Part shown: in pieces, positions 8,117 to 18,183 of the stretch
Numbering within the stretch: the first letter of the stretch is position 1
Layout: each line of letters opens with the position of its first letter
Source of the DNA: Bacteroidota bacterium
GTDB taxonomy: Bacteria > Bacteroidota > Bacteroidia > B-17B0 > Aurantibacillaceae
Assembly: GCA_029237825.1 (NCBI GenBank)
Contig: JAQZBQ010000004.1
Coordinates: 62,001-126,000, forward strand
DNA: 64,000 nt
Direction: 5' to 3'
Made by a program: the position numbers and the translations under genes
The notes under the pieces: model-generated
What the model was told of the DNA's origin: nothing
The model's database searches: none
Seen by the model: only the letters and a program-made list of their open reading frames with translations

Positions 8117-9379
8117 ATGGAAAGTGTAAATTTAATTGAATCATTCTCGTTATTTAAAGAAGACAAGAACATTGATCGCGCAACGTTAATGAGCATCATC
8201 GAAGATGTTTTCCGTACCATGTTAATTAAAAAATACGGGTCGGATAAAAACTTTGATATCATCGTAAACCCTGATAAAGGGGATATTGAAATTTATAAGA
8301 ACAGAACCATTGTTGACGATGAGTTTGCTGAAGATTCTTTTGATTACGATCCGAATAAACATATCAGTTTATCTGAAGCACATAAAATTGAACCTGATTT
8401 TGAAATTGGTGAAGAGGTTACTGAACTTGTAAAGTTGGATGAAATTGGGCGCAGAAATGTGCTATCTGTTCGTCAAAACCTGGTTCAGAAAATTCTTGAA
8501 CTGGAAAAAACAGGTATTTATAATAAATACAAGGAACGAGTAGGCGATATCATTAACGCTGAAGTATACCAGGTATGGAAGAAAGAGATCATGTTACTTG
8601 ATGATGAAGGCAATGAATTATTGCTTCCTAAAACAGAGCAAATTCCATCTGATTTTTTCAAAAAAGGAGATTCAGTAAAAGCGGTTGTGCATAAGGTTGA
8701 ATTAAAAAATGGTACCCCATCGGTAATCATGTCACGTACGGCACCGTCTTTCCTTGAGCGTTTATTCGAGATGGAAGTTCCTGAAGTGTTTGATGGATTA
8801 ATTACAATTAAAAAAATAGTTCGTGAACCAGGAGAAAGGGCAAAAGTTGCCGTTGAATCTTATGATGACCGTATTGATCCGGTTGGAGCTTGTGTGGGCA
8901 TGAAAGGTTCCCGTATTCATGGAATTGTGCGTGAATTAAAAAATGAGAATATTGACGTGATCAACTACACATCTAACGCTCAGTTATTAATTCAGCGTTC
9001 CCTGAGCCCGGCAAAAGTTACTTCAGTAAAATTGAATGAAGACACTAAACGTGCAGAGGTTTTCCTTAAGCCAGACCAGATTTCTTTGGCAATTGGAAAA
9101 GGTGGGTTTAATATCAAGCTTGCTGGTAAATTAACCGGATATGAGATTGATGTGTTCCGTGATAATGAAGATGCAGCGGTTGATATTGAAGACGTTGACT
9201 TGGTAGAATTCTCTGATGAAATTGATGAATCAGTAATCAGTGCTTTACAATCCATTGGTTGCGATACAGCTAAATCTGTATTGGAACTGGATGTTGCTGA
9301 TTTAGTTCGCAGGACCGGTTTAAGTGAAGATGTAATTGAGGATGTAAAACAGGTGTTACAATCAGAGTTCGAAGATTAA
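8117..9379 (+). CDS. nusA: Transcription termination/antitermination protein NusA
   Basis: NusA binds RNA polymerase and modulates pausing, termination and antitermination. The N-terminal polymerase-binding domain covers about residues 1-130. The S1 domain follows at about 135-205, then two KH domains at about 230-345 (GMKGSRIHGIVREL and AIGKGGFNIKLAGKL). The C-terminus is acidic, with one helix-hairpin-helix-like segment. The length of 420 residues suits family members that lack the extra acidic repeats of E. coli NusA (495). It lies between rimP and infB, in the expected order. Confidence 0.96.
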   Translation: MESVNLIESFSLFKEDKNIDRATLMSIIEDVFRTMLIKKYGSDKNFDIIVNPDKGDIEIYKNRTIVDDEFAEDSFDYDPNKHISLSEAHKIEPDFEIGEEVTELVKLDEIGRRNVLSVRQNLVQKILELEKTGIYNKYKERVGDIINAEVYQVWKKEIMLLDDEGNELLLPKTEQIPSDFFKKGDSVKAVVHKVELKNGTPSVIMSRTAPSFLERLFEMEVPEVFDGLITIKKIVREPGERAKVAVESYDDRIDPVGACVGMKGSRIHGIVRELKNENIDVINYTSNAQLLIQRSLSPAKVTSVKLNEDTKRAEVFLKPDQISLAIGKGGFNIKLAGKLTGYEIDVFRDNEDAAVDIEDVDLVEFSDEIDESVISALQSIGCDTAKSVLELDVADLVRRTGLSEDVIEDVKQVLQSEFED

Positions 9380-9454
9380 AAAGAATAAGAATAGGAGTTA
9401 GCTTTCTCTGTTTAAAAAAGTGTTTTGATTACATAAAAAGACGAGGAAATATAT

Positions 9455-12289
9455 ATGTCAGAGGCAAAAACAATGCGATTAAGTAAAGTAGCAAAAGAAT
9501 TCAATTTATCTTTGGGTAAAATCACTGAATTTCTTGCTGCAAAAGGTCGCCCGGTAGAAAATAATCCCAACGCGAAAATTGGTGACGAAGAATATGCTTT
9601 ATTATCAAAGGAATTCTCGGGGGATAAATCTGCTAAAGAAGAAGCTCAACATGTTGGACAAAATCTTAATAAATTAAAGAGGGAGTCTATTATTGTTGAA
9701 GATATTAAAGCGATTAAAGCGAAAGAACAGGAAGATTTGCGCCTGAAAGAAGCTGCCGCCGCAAAAGTGGCTGCTGAAAAGAAAAAGGCTGATGAGGCAA
9801 AAGCCTTAGCTGAAAAAGAAGCTGCAAAGTCACAAGTTCCTGTTGAAGAAGTTTCTGAAAGCCCTTCTGTATTGTCTGGCCCAAAAGTGTTAGGTAAGGT
9901 GGATTTAAGCACTTTAAATCAAAAAACAAAACCGGATAAAAAATCCAAAAAGGAAAAAGAGGAAGAAAAAGCATCGGAAGAAGCCGAAGCAAAATCTGCC
10001 AAAGGCAAAAAGAAAAAAGAAGCAGAGGTTGAAGTTGAGAAGGTAGAGCCTGTAACTCCAGCGGTTGAGGAGGTGCCTGAAAAACACGAAGAACAAAAAG
10101 AAGTTTTCCATGAGACGGTTTACCAAAAACTGGATGGCCCAAAAATCATGGGTAAAATTGAATTACCTGTAGCAAAAGAGGTTAAAAAAGCAGCTCCTGG
10201 TACCGGTGCAGGTTCGTTAGCTGATAAGAAAAAGCGTAAGCGCATCCGCAAAGGCGGAATGAGCCAGGAGGAAATTAAAAAAGTTGGTACGGAGCAGGCT
10301 CAGATAGCGCGTGACCGTGCGAAAGAAAAATATGGCGATCCTAGAGCAAAGAAACCGGCATCGAGGGAAGCAAGACCTGCTTTAACGGATGTTGAAATTC
10401 AGGCACAAATCAAAGAAACCCTTGCACGTTTAAGCAACAAAGGGTCAAAATCCAAAACATCCAAATACCGTCGTGATAAGCGTGAAGATGTGAGGGATAA
10501 AATGGCGGAAGAGCAGGAACAATCTGATCTGGAGAAAAAAACATTGAAAGTAACGGAATTCGTTTCAGCTAATCAGTTAGCGCAAATGATGAACGTTTCT
10601 GTTACTCAGATTATTTCTACTTGTATGAGTTTAGGTTTATTTGTTTCTATCAATCAACGTTTGGATGCTGAAACTCTTGCAATAGTAGCCGAAGAGTTTG
10701 GTTATAAAACAGAATTCGTAAGTGTTGAGGTACAGGAAGCGATTGAAGAACAGGAGGCAGAAGATCCGCAAGACCTGGTGGAACGTCCTCCAATTGTGAC
10801 GATTATGGGTCACGTTGATCATGGTAAAACATCGTTACTGGATTACATTCGTAAATCAAATGTTATTGCCGGTGAGGCTGGCGGAATTACCCAGCATATT
10901 GGAAGTTATAATGTGAAACTGGAAAGTGGAAAATCAATTACCTTCCTCGATACACCAGGTCACGAGGCATTTACTGCGATGCGTGCGCGTGGTGCGAAAG
11001 TTACCGACGTTGTAATTATTGTGGTTGCGGCAGACGATAGCGTGATGCCTCAAACCAAAGAGGCTATCAATCACGCACAGGCAGCAGGTTCACCAATGAT
11101 AATTGCAATCAATAAGATTGATAAGCCAGGTGCAAATCCGGATAAAATACGTGAGGCATTGGCCGCAATGAATATCCTTGTTGAGGAGTGGGGTGGAAAG
11201 GTTCAATGCCAGGAAATATCAGCGAAAATGGGTAAGAACATTGATTTGTTACTCGAAAAAGTTGTACTGGAAGCAGATATTTTAGAGTTAAAAGCTAACC
11301 CAAAAACAAAAGCATCAGGAACCGTAATTGAAGCGAAATTAGATAAGGGCCGTGGTCACGTCGTAGATATCATTGTTCAGAAAGGAACAATGCGTGTTGG
11401 AGACATTTTAGTAGCCGGCTGTTATAGTGGAAGGGTAAAAGCGATGACAAATGAGCATGGCGTGAATGTGAAAGAGGCGGGACCTTCAATGCCGGTGCAG
11501 TTACTGGGCTTAAATGGTGCGCCAACAGCTGGTGATAAATTTAACGTGATGAGTGATGAACGTGAAGCTCGTGAACTTGCTAACAAGAGGTTACAGCTAC
11601 AACGTGAACAAGGTATCCGAACTCAAAAACATATTACGCTTGATGAAATTGGAAGGCGTTTGGCTATTGGTGATTTCAAGGAGTTGAATATCATTGTAAA
11701 AGGTGATGTGGATGGTTCAATTGAAGCCTTGTCTGATTCCTTATTAAAATTGTCAACTGAAAAAGTTCAGGTAAATATTATACATAAATCCGTAGGTGCT
11801 ATTAGCGAAACGGATGTTATGTTAGCAAGTGCCTCTAATGCGATTATTGTAGGTTTCCAGGTTCGCCCATCTGTTCCGGCCCGTAAGCTAGCCGAAACAG
11901 AAGAAATAGACATCCGCTTGTATTCTATTATTTACGATGCGATCAATGAGGTGAAAGCGGCTATGGAGGGTATGTTAGCGCCGGAATTTGAAGAAAAAAT
12001 CGTATGTAACATCGTGGTTCGTGAAGTATTTAACATTACTAAAGTTGGTACCATTGCGGGTGCGTATGTGTTGGATGGGAAAGTTACACGTAACACAAAA
12101 GTTCGCGTGATCCGTGACGGAATTGTAATTCATACCGGTTCTTTAGGATCCTTGAAGCGCTTCAAAGATGATGTGAAAGAAGTGACCGCGAATTATGAAT
12201 GTGGTTTAAACATCGAAGGCTTTAATGATATCAAAGTTGATGATATCATTGAAGGATACGATATGGTTGAGGTGAAAGCGAAACTTTAA
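9455..12289 (+). CDS. infB: Translation initiation factor IF-2
   Basis: This GTPase brings initiator tRNA to the 30S subunit and promotes subunit joining. An IF2N-type domain begins at residue 5. It is followed by a very long, low-complexity Lys/Glu/Ala linker to about residue 365, containing two copies of a GPKxxGKxxL motif and the RKRIRKGG basic patch. A second IF2N domain lies at about 365-425. The G domain starts near 445 with G1 GHVDHGKT at 452-459, then DTPGHE and NKID. Domains II to IV complete the protein. At 944 residues it is a long IF-2, mainly because of the linker, as is common in Bacteroidota. Confidence 0.97.
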   Translation: MSEAKTMRLSKVAKEFNLSLGKITEFLAAKGRPVENNPNAKIGDEEYALLSKEFSGDKSAKEEAQHVGQNLNKLKRESIIVEDIKAIKAKEQEDLRLKEAAAAKVAAEKKKADEAKALAEKEAAKSQVPVEEVSESPSVLSGPKVLGKVDLSTLNQKTKPDKKSKKEKEEEKASEEAEAKSAKGKKKKEAEVEVEKVEPVTPAVEEVPEKHEEQKEVFHETVYQKLDGPKIMGKIELPVAKEVKKAAPGTGAGSLADKKKRKRIRKGGMSQEEIKKVGTEQAQIARDRAKEKYGDPRAKKPASREARPALTDVEIQAQIKETLARLSNKGSKSKTSKYRRDKREDVRDKMAEEQEQSDLEKKTLKVTEFVSANQLAQMMNVSVTQIISTCMSLGLFVSINQRLDAETLAIVAEEFGYKTEFVSVEVQEAIEEQEAEDPQDLVERPPIVTIMGHVDHGKTSLLDYIRKSNVIAGEAGGITQHIGSYNVKLESGKSITFLDTPGHEAFTAMRARGAKVTDVVIIVVAADDSVMPQTKEAINHAQAAGSPMIIAINKIDKPGANPDKIREALAAMNILVEEWGGKVQCQEISAKMGKNIDLLLEKVVLEADILELKANPKTKASGTVIEAKLDKGRGHVVDIIVQKGTMRVGDILVAGCYSGRVKAMTNEHGVNVKEAGPSMPVQLLGLNGAPTAGDKFNVMSDEREARELANKRLQLQREQGIRTQKHITLDEIGRRLAIGDFKELNIIVKGDVDGSIEALSDSLLKLSTEKVQVNIIHKSVGAISETDVMLASASNAIIVGFQVRPSVPARKLAETEEIDIRLYSIIYDAINEVKAAMEGMLAPEFEEKIVCNIVVREVFNITKVGTIAGAYVLDGKVTRNTKVRVIRDGIVIHTGSLGSLKRFKDDVKEVTANYECGLNIEGFNDIKVDDIIEGYDMVEVKAKL

Positions 12290-12384
12290 GAGGGCAGAAA
12301 TTTTGTCTTGTGGGTTTTTTAGAATAAATTCGCGACGAAAAATGGATGAGCTTGTTTGGCTTGAATGTTATGCAAAACGCATCA

Positions 12385-12415
12385 TTGGGAGTGTTTGAAT
12401 TAAAATGTTCTTTTG
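12385..12415 (+). promoter_or_regulatory. Candidate promoter of tRNA-Ala
   Basis: TTG (12385-12387), a 20-base spacer and TTCTTTTG (12408-12415, 7 of 8 to TAnnTTTG) would start transcription at or next to the tRNA 5' end. Readthrough from infB is the alternative. Confidence 0.35.
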
Positions 12416-12420
12416 AAATT

Positions 12421-12497
12421 GGGGGATTAGCTCATTTGGCTAGAGCGCTTCGCTGGCAGTGAAGAGGCGACCGGTTCGAATCCGGTATTCTCCACCA
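12421..12497 (+). tRNA. tRNA-Ala (anticodon GGC)
   Basis: The full cloverleaf is visible. The acceptor GGGGGAT pairs with ATTCTCC (two G-U pairs), followed by discriminator A and an encoded CCA. The D arm is GCTC/GAGC. The anticodon arm CTTCG/TGAAG carries loop CTGGCAG, giving anticodon GGC, which reads GCC and GCU. The T arm is ACCGG/CCGGT with loop TTCGAAT. It is flanked by infB and a strong terminator. Confidence 0.97.
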
Positions 12498-12526
12498 AAA
12501 GTCCCGATTATATCGGGACTTTTTTC
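12498..12526 (+). terminator. Rho-independent terminator of the tRNA
   Basis: AGTCCCGA / TCGGGACT (8 bp) with a 5-base AT loop is preceded by A and followed by a T run. It directly follows the tRNA CCA. Confidence 0.9.
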
Positions 12527-12728
12527 TTTAATTTATTTCGTTACACCCCATATATTCTTACTGAGGAGACATTCTTCGGACAGACGCCTGGTAAAAGATA
12601 TGAGTTGGCTATAATCCAAAAGGATTTAATAAACTGGTCCATTGTAATTATTTAATTTCTTCATATTCTTTGCTAATTTCAAAAGGATGTAATAGCATAG
12701 TAAAGAAAATTATGTAAGTTAGATTAGT

Positions 12729-13325
12729 ATGGCATCCGCTTTAAGAATAATCGCAATCATTCTCCATTTATTTTTTATCTGTTCCGCAAATGCGCAATCA
12801 AAATCATTTGTTTTCAAAGCCCTCGGTTTAAAAGTTGGAAACCTTGAAGCCCGCCACAGTTCTAAAAACGGCTACGATATTTACATGAGCCACAGCGTCA
12901 TCAGTTTTGTAACGATAGATGCAGAAATAAAAACCGAATCTATTTATCAAAACGGTATGCTGATAAAATCTGTGGTTACAAGTACCATCAATGGAAAGCC
13001 GTATTTATCTCAAACTATTTGGAAAAAGAATCACTACTGGATAGAATGCCACGCCCGCAATTATAATTACACCGATACAACCTTAACACATCCTATCAAA
13101 TGGTCGGCAAGTAAGCTGTATTTCGATGTTCCTCCTCCCGGCGCGTCTGTGTATGCCGAAAGTTACGGCGTGATGGGCGTATTGGAGGAAGTTGAAAAGA
13201 ATGCCCTGCAAATGACCACCCCGGAAAGCCGCCAGATATACTATTACGATGAAGGCTTCATACGCCTGAGGAAAATTGAAGTTGTCAATAAAATTAAAAA
13301 CTTCGATATGATTCCAATCGATTAG
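12729..13325 (+). CDS. DUF6134-like exported protein, 198 aa
   Basis: The signal peptide ends at about residue 23 (FFICSANAQ). The mature protein shows the pattern I associate with DUF6134: a short strand pair (FKALGLKVGNLEARHS), the segment AEIKTESIYQNGMLIKSVVTS, and further strands with conserved aromatic residues. That suggests a single beta-rich domain of the kind found in Bacteroidota periplasmic proteins. The family assignment is from memory and function is not known. It stands alone, about 230 bases after the tRNA terminator and 160 bases before uppS; no clear promoter was found upstream. Confidence 0.7.
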   Translation: MASALRIIAIILHLFFICSANAQSKSFVFKALGLKVGNLEARHSSKNGYDIYMSHSVISFVTIDAEIKTESIYQNGMLIKSVVTSTINGKPYLSQTIWKKNHYWIECHARNYNYTDTTLTHPIKWSASKLYFDVPPPGASVYAESYGVMGVLEEVEKNALQMTTPESRQIYYYDEGFIRLRKIEVVNKIKNFDMIPID

Positions 13326-13486
13326 CTTTTAACTGCATCCTATTGGAATTCGGAATTTCTTTAAGTGAGATCGGGCCTCTTTCGGTCACACGTTTCGTAT
13401 TAAAATAATTAACACCTTTTATGACTAAAACAGGCTATTTGTTGCGCTATTTAGTGTAAAAGTGTAAATTCGTGCTTCTTTAAAGG

Positions 13487-14236
13487 ATGAGTCACAAAAA
13501 CAGTATAGACTTGCAAAAAGTTCCACAACACATTGCCATCATCATGGATGGAAATGGTCGTTGGGCAAAACAGCAAGGCGAAAACCGTATTTATGGCCAC
13601 TATGAGGGAGTGAATTCAGTGCGCGATGTAGTAGAAGGCGCAGGTGAGATCGGAGTGAAATACCTTACCTTATATGCCTTCAGTACCGAAAACTGGAATC
13701 GCCCAAAGGAAGAAGTCGATGCTTTAATGGAACTTCTTGTTTCTACTATCAGTGCCGAAACGCCCCAACTAAATAAAAAGAATGTACGCCTTCAGGCTAT
13801 CGGAAATCTCGATAGCTTACCTTCTACATGTTTAGAGGAGTTGAATGAGTCAATTAATCTCACCTCAAAAAATACTGGCATCACGGTGGTGTTGGCTTTG
13901 AGCTATTCGTCTAAATGGGAACTGGTAAATGCGATGAAAAAAATTGCCGGAGAATTATCCGCGGGAAATTTAGAACCGGCGGATATTACCGAACAAACTA
14001 TAGAAAAATACTTATGTACAAAAGATATTCCAGACCCTGAATTGATGATTCGTACAAGCGGCGAACACCGGATCAGTAATTTTTTATTATGGCAATTGGC
14101 TTACGCCGAGTTTTATTTTACAGATAAGCTATGGCCGGCTTTTCGTAAGGAAGATTTGTTTGAAGCAATTTTGAATTTTCAAAACCGTGAGCGTCGTTTC
14201 GGTAAAACCAGCGAACAATTAACTCAAGCAAAATAA
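13487..14236 (+). CDS. uppS: Isoprenyl (undecaprenyl) diphosphate synthase
   Basis: This cis-prenyltransferase condenses isopentenyl diphosphate onto farnesyl diphosphate to make the C55 carrier lipid for peptidoglycan and other envelope polymers. The catalytic Asp is D21 in IIMDGNGRWAKQ. The C-terminal signature RTSGEHRISNFLLWQLAYAEF is shortened here to its recognisable core RTSGE...SNFLLWQ. The length of 249 residues is typical. Its stop codon overlaps the bamA start (TAATG), so the two are translationally coupled. A possible promoter, TTTG with a 23-base spacer and TAAATTCG (13438-13472), lies just upstream. Confidence 0.95.
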   Translation: MSHKNSIDLQKVPQHIAIIMDGNGRWAKQQGENRIYGHYEGVNSVRDVVEGAGEIGVKYLTLYAFSTENWNRPKEEVDALMELLVSTISAETPQLNKKNVRLQAIGNLDSLPSTCLEELNESINLTSKNTGITVVLALSYSSKWELVNAMKKIAGELSAGNLEPADITEQTIEKYLCTKDIPDPELMIRTSGEHRISNFLLWQLAYAEFYFTDKLWPAFRKEDLFEAILNFQNRERRFGKTSEQLTQAK

Positions 14237-16806
14237 TGAGATTTAATAAATATTTTCTTTTTCTTTCAATTCTACTTATTTCAAGGTTCAGTATTGCTCA
14301 AAATGTACCCGTGGAGTTAAATACGTCGGAAGCCTTGGATTGGTCCAAGCCCCGGGAGTTTATTGTTGCCGGAATTGAAGTGGAATGTTCCGAGTACACA
14401 GATAAGAACATCGTTCGTTTGTTGTCCGGTATTTCATACGGCGATAAAATTCAGATTCCGGGAGATAAAATTTCCGAAGCCATTAAAAGTTTATGGAAAC
14501 AGAGTTTATTTGAGGACGTTAAAATTTATCTTGTAAAAACAATTGGTAACGATGCCTTCCTGAAAATCGCGGTTGTAGAAAAGCCTCGTTTATCCAAATT
14601 TTCTTTTAGAGGGAAAGTAAAGAAAAACGATGCTGATGAGATTCGGGGAAAAATCAGATTGGTTCGCGAAAAGGTTGTTACAGATTATTCGCTTGGATAC
14701 ATAAAGAATGTGGTTCGAGATTATTATGTCAATAAAGGCTTTTACCACGCCAAAGTAGATATTACTACAGAGGAAGATAAATCTGCAAAGACACCGCATG
14801 TCATTGTATACATCCATGTAAACAAGGGCAAAAAAGTAAGAATCAAAAATCTAAATATTAATGGTAACACAGTGATTGCCGATTGGAAGCTTCGCCGTAA
14901 AATGAGTGACAGTAAACCATTCAGGTTGTACACATTTTGGAATTCAGGGAAATACCTGGAGGACAATTTAGAAAAAGACATTCCTACCATTGTTGCCAAA
15001 TATAATAGTAAAGGGTACAGAGACGCACGTGTTGTGAAAGACACGGTTTACTTTGTAAAAAAGAATCGCGTAAATATTGATTTAACTATTGAAGAAGGTC
15101 GGAAATATTATTTTGGTAATATTAAATGGTTTGGAAATGCCAAATACAGAAGTGGTCAACTCGACACGATTCTAAATATTAAAAAGGGTGAAGTTTTTGA
15201 TCAATCTTATCTCGATCAAAAACTTTTCATGAACCCAAATGGATACGATATCTCTTCTTTATACATGGATGACGGGTATCTATTCTTTAATGTTTCTCCT
15301 CAGGAAGTCAATATTCATAATGATACCATTGATTTAGACATTCATATGTATGAAGGTAAACAAGCTACAATAAATAAAGTAACTGTAATGGGTAACACCA
15401 AAACGAATGACCACGTTATATACCGTGAAATACGAACAAGGCCAGGGCAGTTGTTCCGTCGTTCAGATATCATTCGTACTCAACGAGAGTTAAGCCAGTT
15501 AGGTTATTTTGATCCCGAAAAACTTGGAGTTACACCTACACCAAATGCCGCCGACGGCACAGTAGATATTGAATATAAAGTGGAGGAAAAGCCTTCCGAT
15601 CAGATTGAGTTGTCTGGCGGTTGGGGCGGTGGTCGCGTTGTAGGGACGCTGGGATTGTCTTTTAATAATTTCTCAATGAAAAATTTATTAAAAGGTTCAG
15701 CGTGGAGTCCTTTACCAACAGGTGACGGGCAAAAATTCAGTATACGGGCACAAACAAACGGAATTTATTACCAATCGTATAATATGTCATTCACAGAGCC
15801 GTGGCTTGGCGGAAAGAAACCAAATTCGTTAAGTATTTCAGGATTCTTTTCTATGTTTAACACAACAGGTGCTAAGAAATTCATAAATGATTCCGAAGGA
15901 AACAAAGTAATTAATCCAAACAGAAGCACTATGAAAATTGTTGGTGGTTCTGTTGGTTTTGGAAAACGTTTAAAAAAACCAGATGACTTTTTCTCAGTAT
16001 ATACGGAGGCAAGCTATAACTATTACGAATTACAAAATTATCCATACTTTATTCTGGCGAATGGTTATGCAAACGATTTTAACGGAAAAATTAATATTAC
16101 CAGAAATAGTATCGATGCACCAATCTTTCCGAAGAACGGTTCTAACTTTTCGTTACTGGGCCAATTCACTCCGCCGTACTCATTATTTAATGGTAAGAAT
16201 TATGAAACCGCGTCGATTTCTGAAAAATATAAATTCATTGAATACCAGAAGTATAAATTTACAGCCGAGTGGTTTACTCAATTAACCAATAAAAAGGCTG
16301 GTGAAGGTAAAGAAGCACGCAACCTGGTTTTAAGAACAAAAATTGGTTATGGTATTTTAGGAATGTATAATAGGAAAGTTGGAGTATCTCCGTTTGAACG
16401 CTATTACATGGGTGGAAGTGGTTTAAGTGGTTACCAGAATTTTGTAGCCCGTGAAATTATTGCACTTAGAGGTTACACTGATAATTCTTTATCAAGTACA
16501 AGTGGTGATCCACTTTGTGCTAGGTACACGATGGAACTTCGTTATCCAATTTCCTTAAATCCGCAAGCTACTATTTTTATTTTAGGATTTGCTGAAGCCG
16601 GGAATACCTGGGCAAAATATAAAGACTTTAATCCTTTTCAGGTGAAGCGTAGCGCAGGTTTTGGCTTAAGGGTGTTTTTACCGATGTTTGGATTATTAGG
16701 GCTTGATTATGGATGGGGCTTTGATAATATTCCTGGTAATTCAGGATCAGGAAATGGTAAAGGTCAATTCCATTTCACGCTCGGTGCGCAGTTAGGTGAA
16801 TTGTAA
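14236..16806 (+). CDS. bamA: Outer-membrane protein assembly factor BamA
   Basis: BamA inserts beta-barrel proteins into the outer membrane. A signal peptide covers residues 1-21 (ending SIAQ). Several POTRA domains follow to about residue 465, recognisable by repeated segments such as VRIKNLNINGNTVI and ATINKVTVMGNTKTNDHVI. The C-terminal Omp85 barrel ends in a strand with QFHFTLGAQLGEL. The length of 856 residues is normal for Bacteroidota BamA. It overlaps uppS by one base and is followed by two Skp-family genes, a usual cluster for envelope biogenesis. Confidence 0.95.
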   Translation: MRFNKYFLFLSILLISRFSIAQNVPVELNTSEALDWSKPREFIVAGIEVECSEYTDKNIVRLLSGISYGDKIQIPGDKISEAIKSLWKQSLFEDVKIYLVKTIGNDAFLKIAVVEKPRLSKFSFRGKVKKNDADEIRGKIRLVREKVVTDYSLGYIKNVVRDYYVNKGFYHAKVDITTEEDKSAKTPHVIVYIHVNKGKKVRIKNLNINGNTVIADWKLRRKMSDSKPFRLYTFWNSGKYLEDNLEKDIPTIVAKYNSKGYRDARVVKDTVYFVKKNRVNIDLTIEEGRKYYFGNIKWFGNAKYRSGQLDTILNIKKGEVFDQSYLDQKLFMNPNGYDISSLYMDDGYLFFNVSPQEVNIHNDTIDLDIHMYEGKQATINKVTVMGNTKTNDHVIYREIRTRPGQLFRRSDIIRTQRELSQLGYFDPEKLGVTPTPNAADGTVDIEYKVEEKPSDQIELSGGWGGGRVVGTLGLSFNNFSMKNLLKGSAWSPLPTGDGQKFSIRAQTNGIYYQSYNMSFTEPWLGGKKPNSLSISGFFSMFNTTGAKKFINDSEGNKVINPNRSTMKIVGGSVGFGKRLKKPDDFFSVYTEASYNYYELQNYPYFILANGYANDFNGKINITRNSIDAPIFPKNGSNFSLLGQFTPPYSLFNGKNYETASISEKYKFIEYQKYKFTAEWFTQLTNKKAGEGKEARNLVLRTKIGYGILGMYNRKVGVSPFERYYMGGSGLSGYQNFVAREIIALRGYTDNSLSSTSGDPLCARYTMELRYPISLNPQATIFILGFAEAGNTWAKYKDFNPFQVKRSAGFGLRVFLPMFGLLGLDYGWGFDNIPGNSGSGNGKGQFHFTLGAQLGEL

Positions 16807-16882
16807 TTCAAAAAAATGTTAATTGCCAAAATAAATGTATCTTGGCACACGTTATGTTGATTCTATTAGAAAAATAAATACT

Positions 16883-17407
16883 ATGAAAAACCTATTCTTA
16901 ACCGTACTGTTTATAGCCTTGTTTTCTACCGTTTCCAACGCTCAGAAAATTGGATATGTTGATACCGAATACATTCTTTCAAATATTCCGGAATATAAAG
17001 CTGCACAGGCTGAAATTGATAAAATATCTGTCGACTGGCAAAAGGAGATTGAAGCCAAATATGCCGAAATCGATAAGCTTTATAAAATTTACCAGGCAGA
17101 GTCTGTTTTACTCACAGACGACATGAAGAAGAAACGTGAAAACGAAATAATAAACAAAGAAAAGGAAGCGAAAGAACTTCAAAAACAAAGGTTTGGTGTG
17201 GATGGTGAGCTTTTTACCAAACGGATGGAACTTGTAAAACCAATTCAGGATAAAGTATATAACGCCGTAAAAACTGTTGCTGAAAAAAGCGGTTTGGCCT
17301 TCATCTTCGATAAATCAGGCCAAGTGTCGCTCTTGTATTCTAACAATAAATATGATAAAAGCGAAGACGTATTAAACCTGTTAGGATATAACAAATCAAA
17401 AAAATAG
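16883..17407 (+). CDS. Skp/OmpH-family periplasmic chaperone
   Basis: The family binds unfolded outer-membrane proteins in the periplasm and delivers them to BamA. The start chosen is the ATG that gives a proper signal peptide (MKNLFLTVLFIALFSTVSNAQ); an upstream ATG at 16835 would add 16 unlikely residues. The mature protein begins KIGYVDTEYIL, the hallmark of the family. A long helical, Lys/Glu-rich coiled coil follows at about 45-115, and it ends with a second core segment (SGLAFIFDKSGQVSLLY). The length is 174 residues. It lies between bamA and a paralogue. Confidence 0.92.
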   Translation: MKNLFLTVLFIALFSTVSNAQKIGYVDTEYILSNIPEYKAAQAEIDKISVDWQKEIEAKYAEIDKLYKIYQAESVLLTDDMKKKRENEIINKEKEAKELQKQRFGVDGELFTKRMELVKPIQDKVYNAVKTVAEKSGLAFIFDKSGQVSLLYSNNKYDKSEDVLNLLGYNKSKK

Positions 17408-17428
17408 AAAACAAACACATAAAAAACG

Positions 17429-18016
17429 ATGAAAAATTTACTTAAAACGGTTGCTATCGTAGCCTTCTCAGTTGGAACAATTACCGTGTCAAAGGCCCAA
17501 AAAATTGCTCACATCAGCCTTGATTCTTTAATTACTATTATGCCGGAAAGTAAGATCGCGCAGGAGGTAGCGCAAAAGTATCTGAAAGATTTAGAAAATC
17601 AGGTTGCTACGATGGATAATGAATTGCAAACGAAATATGCTGATTATATGAAAAATAAAGATACGTATTCAGCACTTGTAGCAAATACAAAAGAAACTGA
17701 ACTACAGGATTTGAATAAGCGAATTGAAGATTTTAAAGCACAGGCTCAACAGGATTATCAGCGTAAATATGGTGAGTTATCTAAACCTATTTACGATAAA
17801 GCCAAAAAGGCTATTGATTTAGTAGCAAAGGAAAGCGGTTATAAATATGTTTTAGATACAAGTACAGGAAACGTTTTGTATTCTGAAACAGCTGACGATA
17901 TTTTACCGGTTGTTAAAAAGAAATTGGATACCATGGAACCAGCACAAATTCCCGGGGCCCAAAATTCACCAAAAACACCCGGCACAAAACCTACCCCGAA
18001 ACCAGCTGGTAAATAG
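17429..18016 (+). CDS. Skp/OmpH-family periplasmic chaperone, second copy
   Basis: This is a paralogue of the preceding gene: signal peptide 1-23 (ending TVSKAQ), core strand KIAHISLDSLI, a coiled-coil arm of about 80 residues, then SGYKYVLDTSTGNVLY. It differs by a Pro/Thr/Lys-rich tail of about 25 residues (TPGTKPTPKPAGK), absent from the first copy. The start lies 21 bases after the first copy. A strong terminator follows, closing the uppS-bamA-skp-skp unit. Confidence 0.92.
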   Translation: MKNLLKTVAIVAFSVGTITVSKAQKIAHISLDSLITIMPESKIAQEVAQKYLKDLENQVATMDNELQTKYADYMKNKDTYSALVANTKETELQDLNKRIEDFKAQAQQDYQRKYGELSKPIYDKAKKAIDLVAKESGYKYVLDTSTGNVLYSETADDILPVVKKKLDTMEPAQIPGAQNSPKTPGTKPTPKPAGK

Positions 18017-18035
18017 TATTTTTAATTGGATTCGT

Positions 18036-18064
18036 AAAACGCCTGCAATTCGCAGGCGTTTTTT
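18036..18064 (+). terminator. Rho-independent terminator of the bamA-skp cluster
   Basis: An 11-bp perfect stem (AAAACGCCTGC / GCAGGCGTTTT) with loop AATTC is followed by T residues. Confidence 0.92.
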
Positions 18065-18183
18065 GCTTTTACACGGCTCACTGTTGATAATCATTTGGTT
18101 TTTAGATAAAAAAAACTGATTAATATATCAACTTTGGTTTATTCATTAAATTGAATGCCTCGTCTTATTTAAATCATTGAGCT

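Noticed and set aside
9646-10142. Long open frames on the minus strand opposite infB, rich in Phe and Leu
   Set aside because: They mirror the Lys/Glu-rich IF-2 linker; the low-complexity composition is a by-product of antisense reading, and no promoter or family similarity is seen.
16835-16882. Upstream ATG for the first Skp protein
   Set aside because: It would place 16 hydrophilic residues before an otherwise perfect signal peptide.
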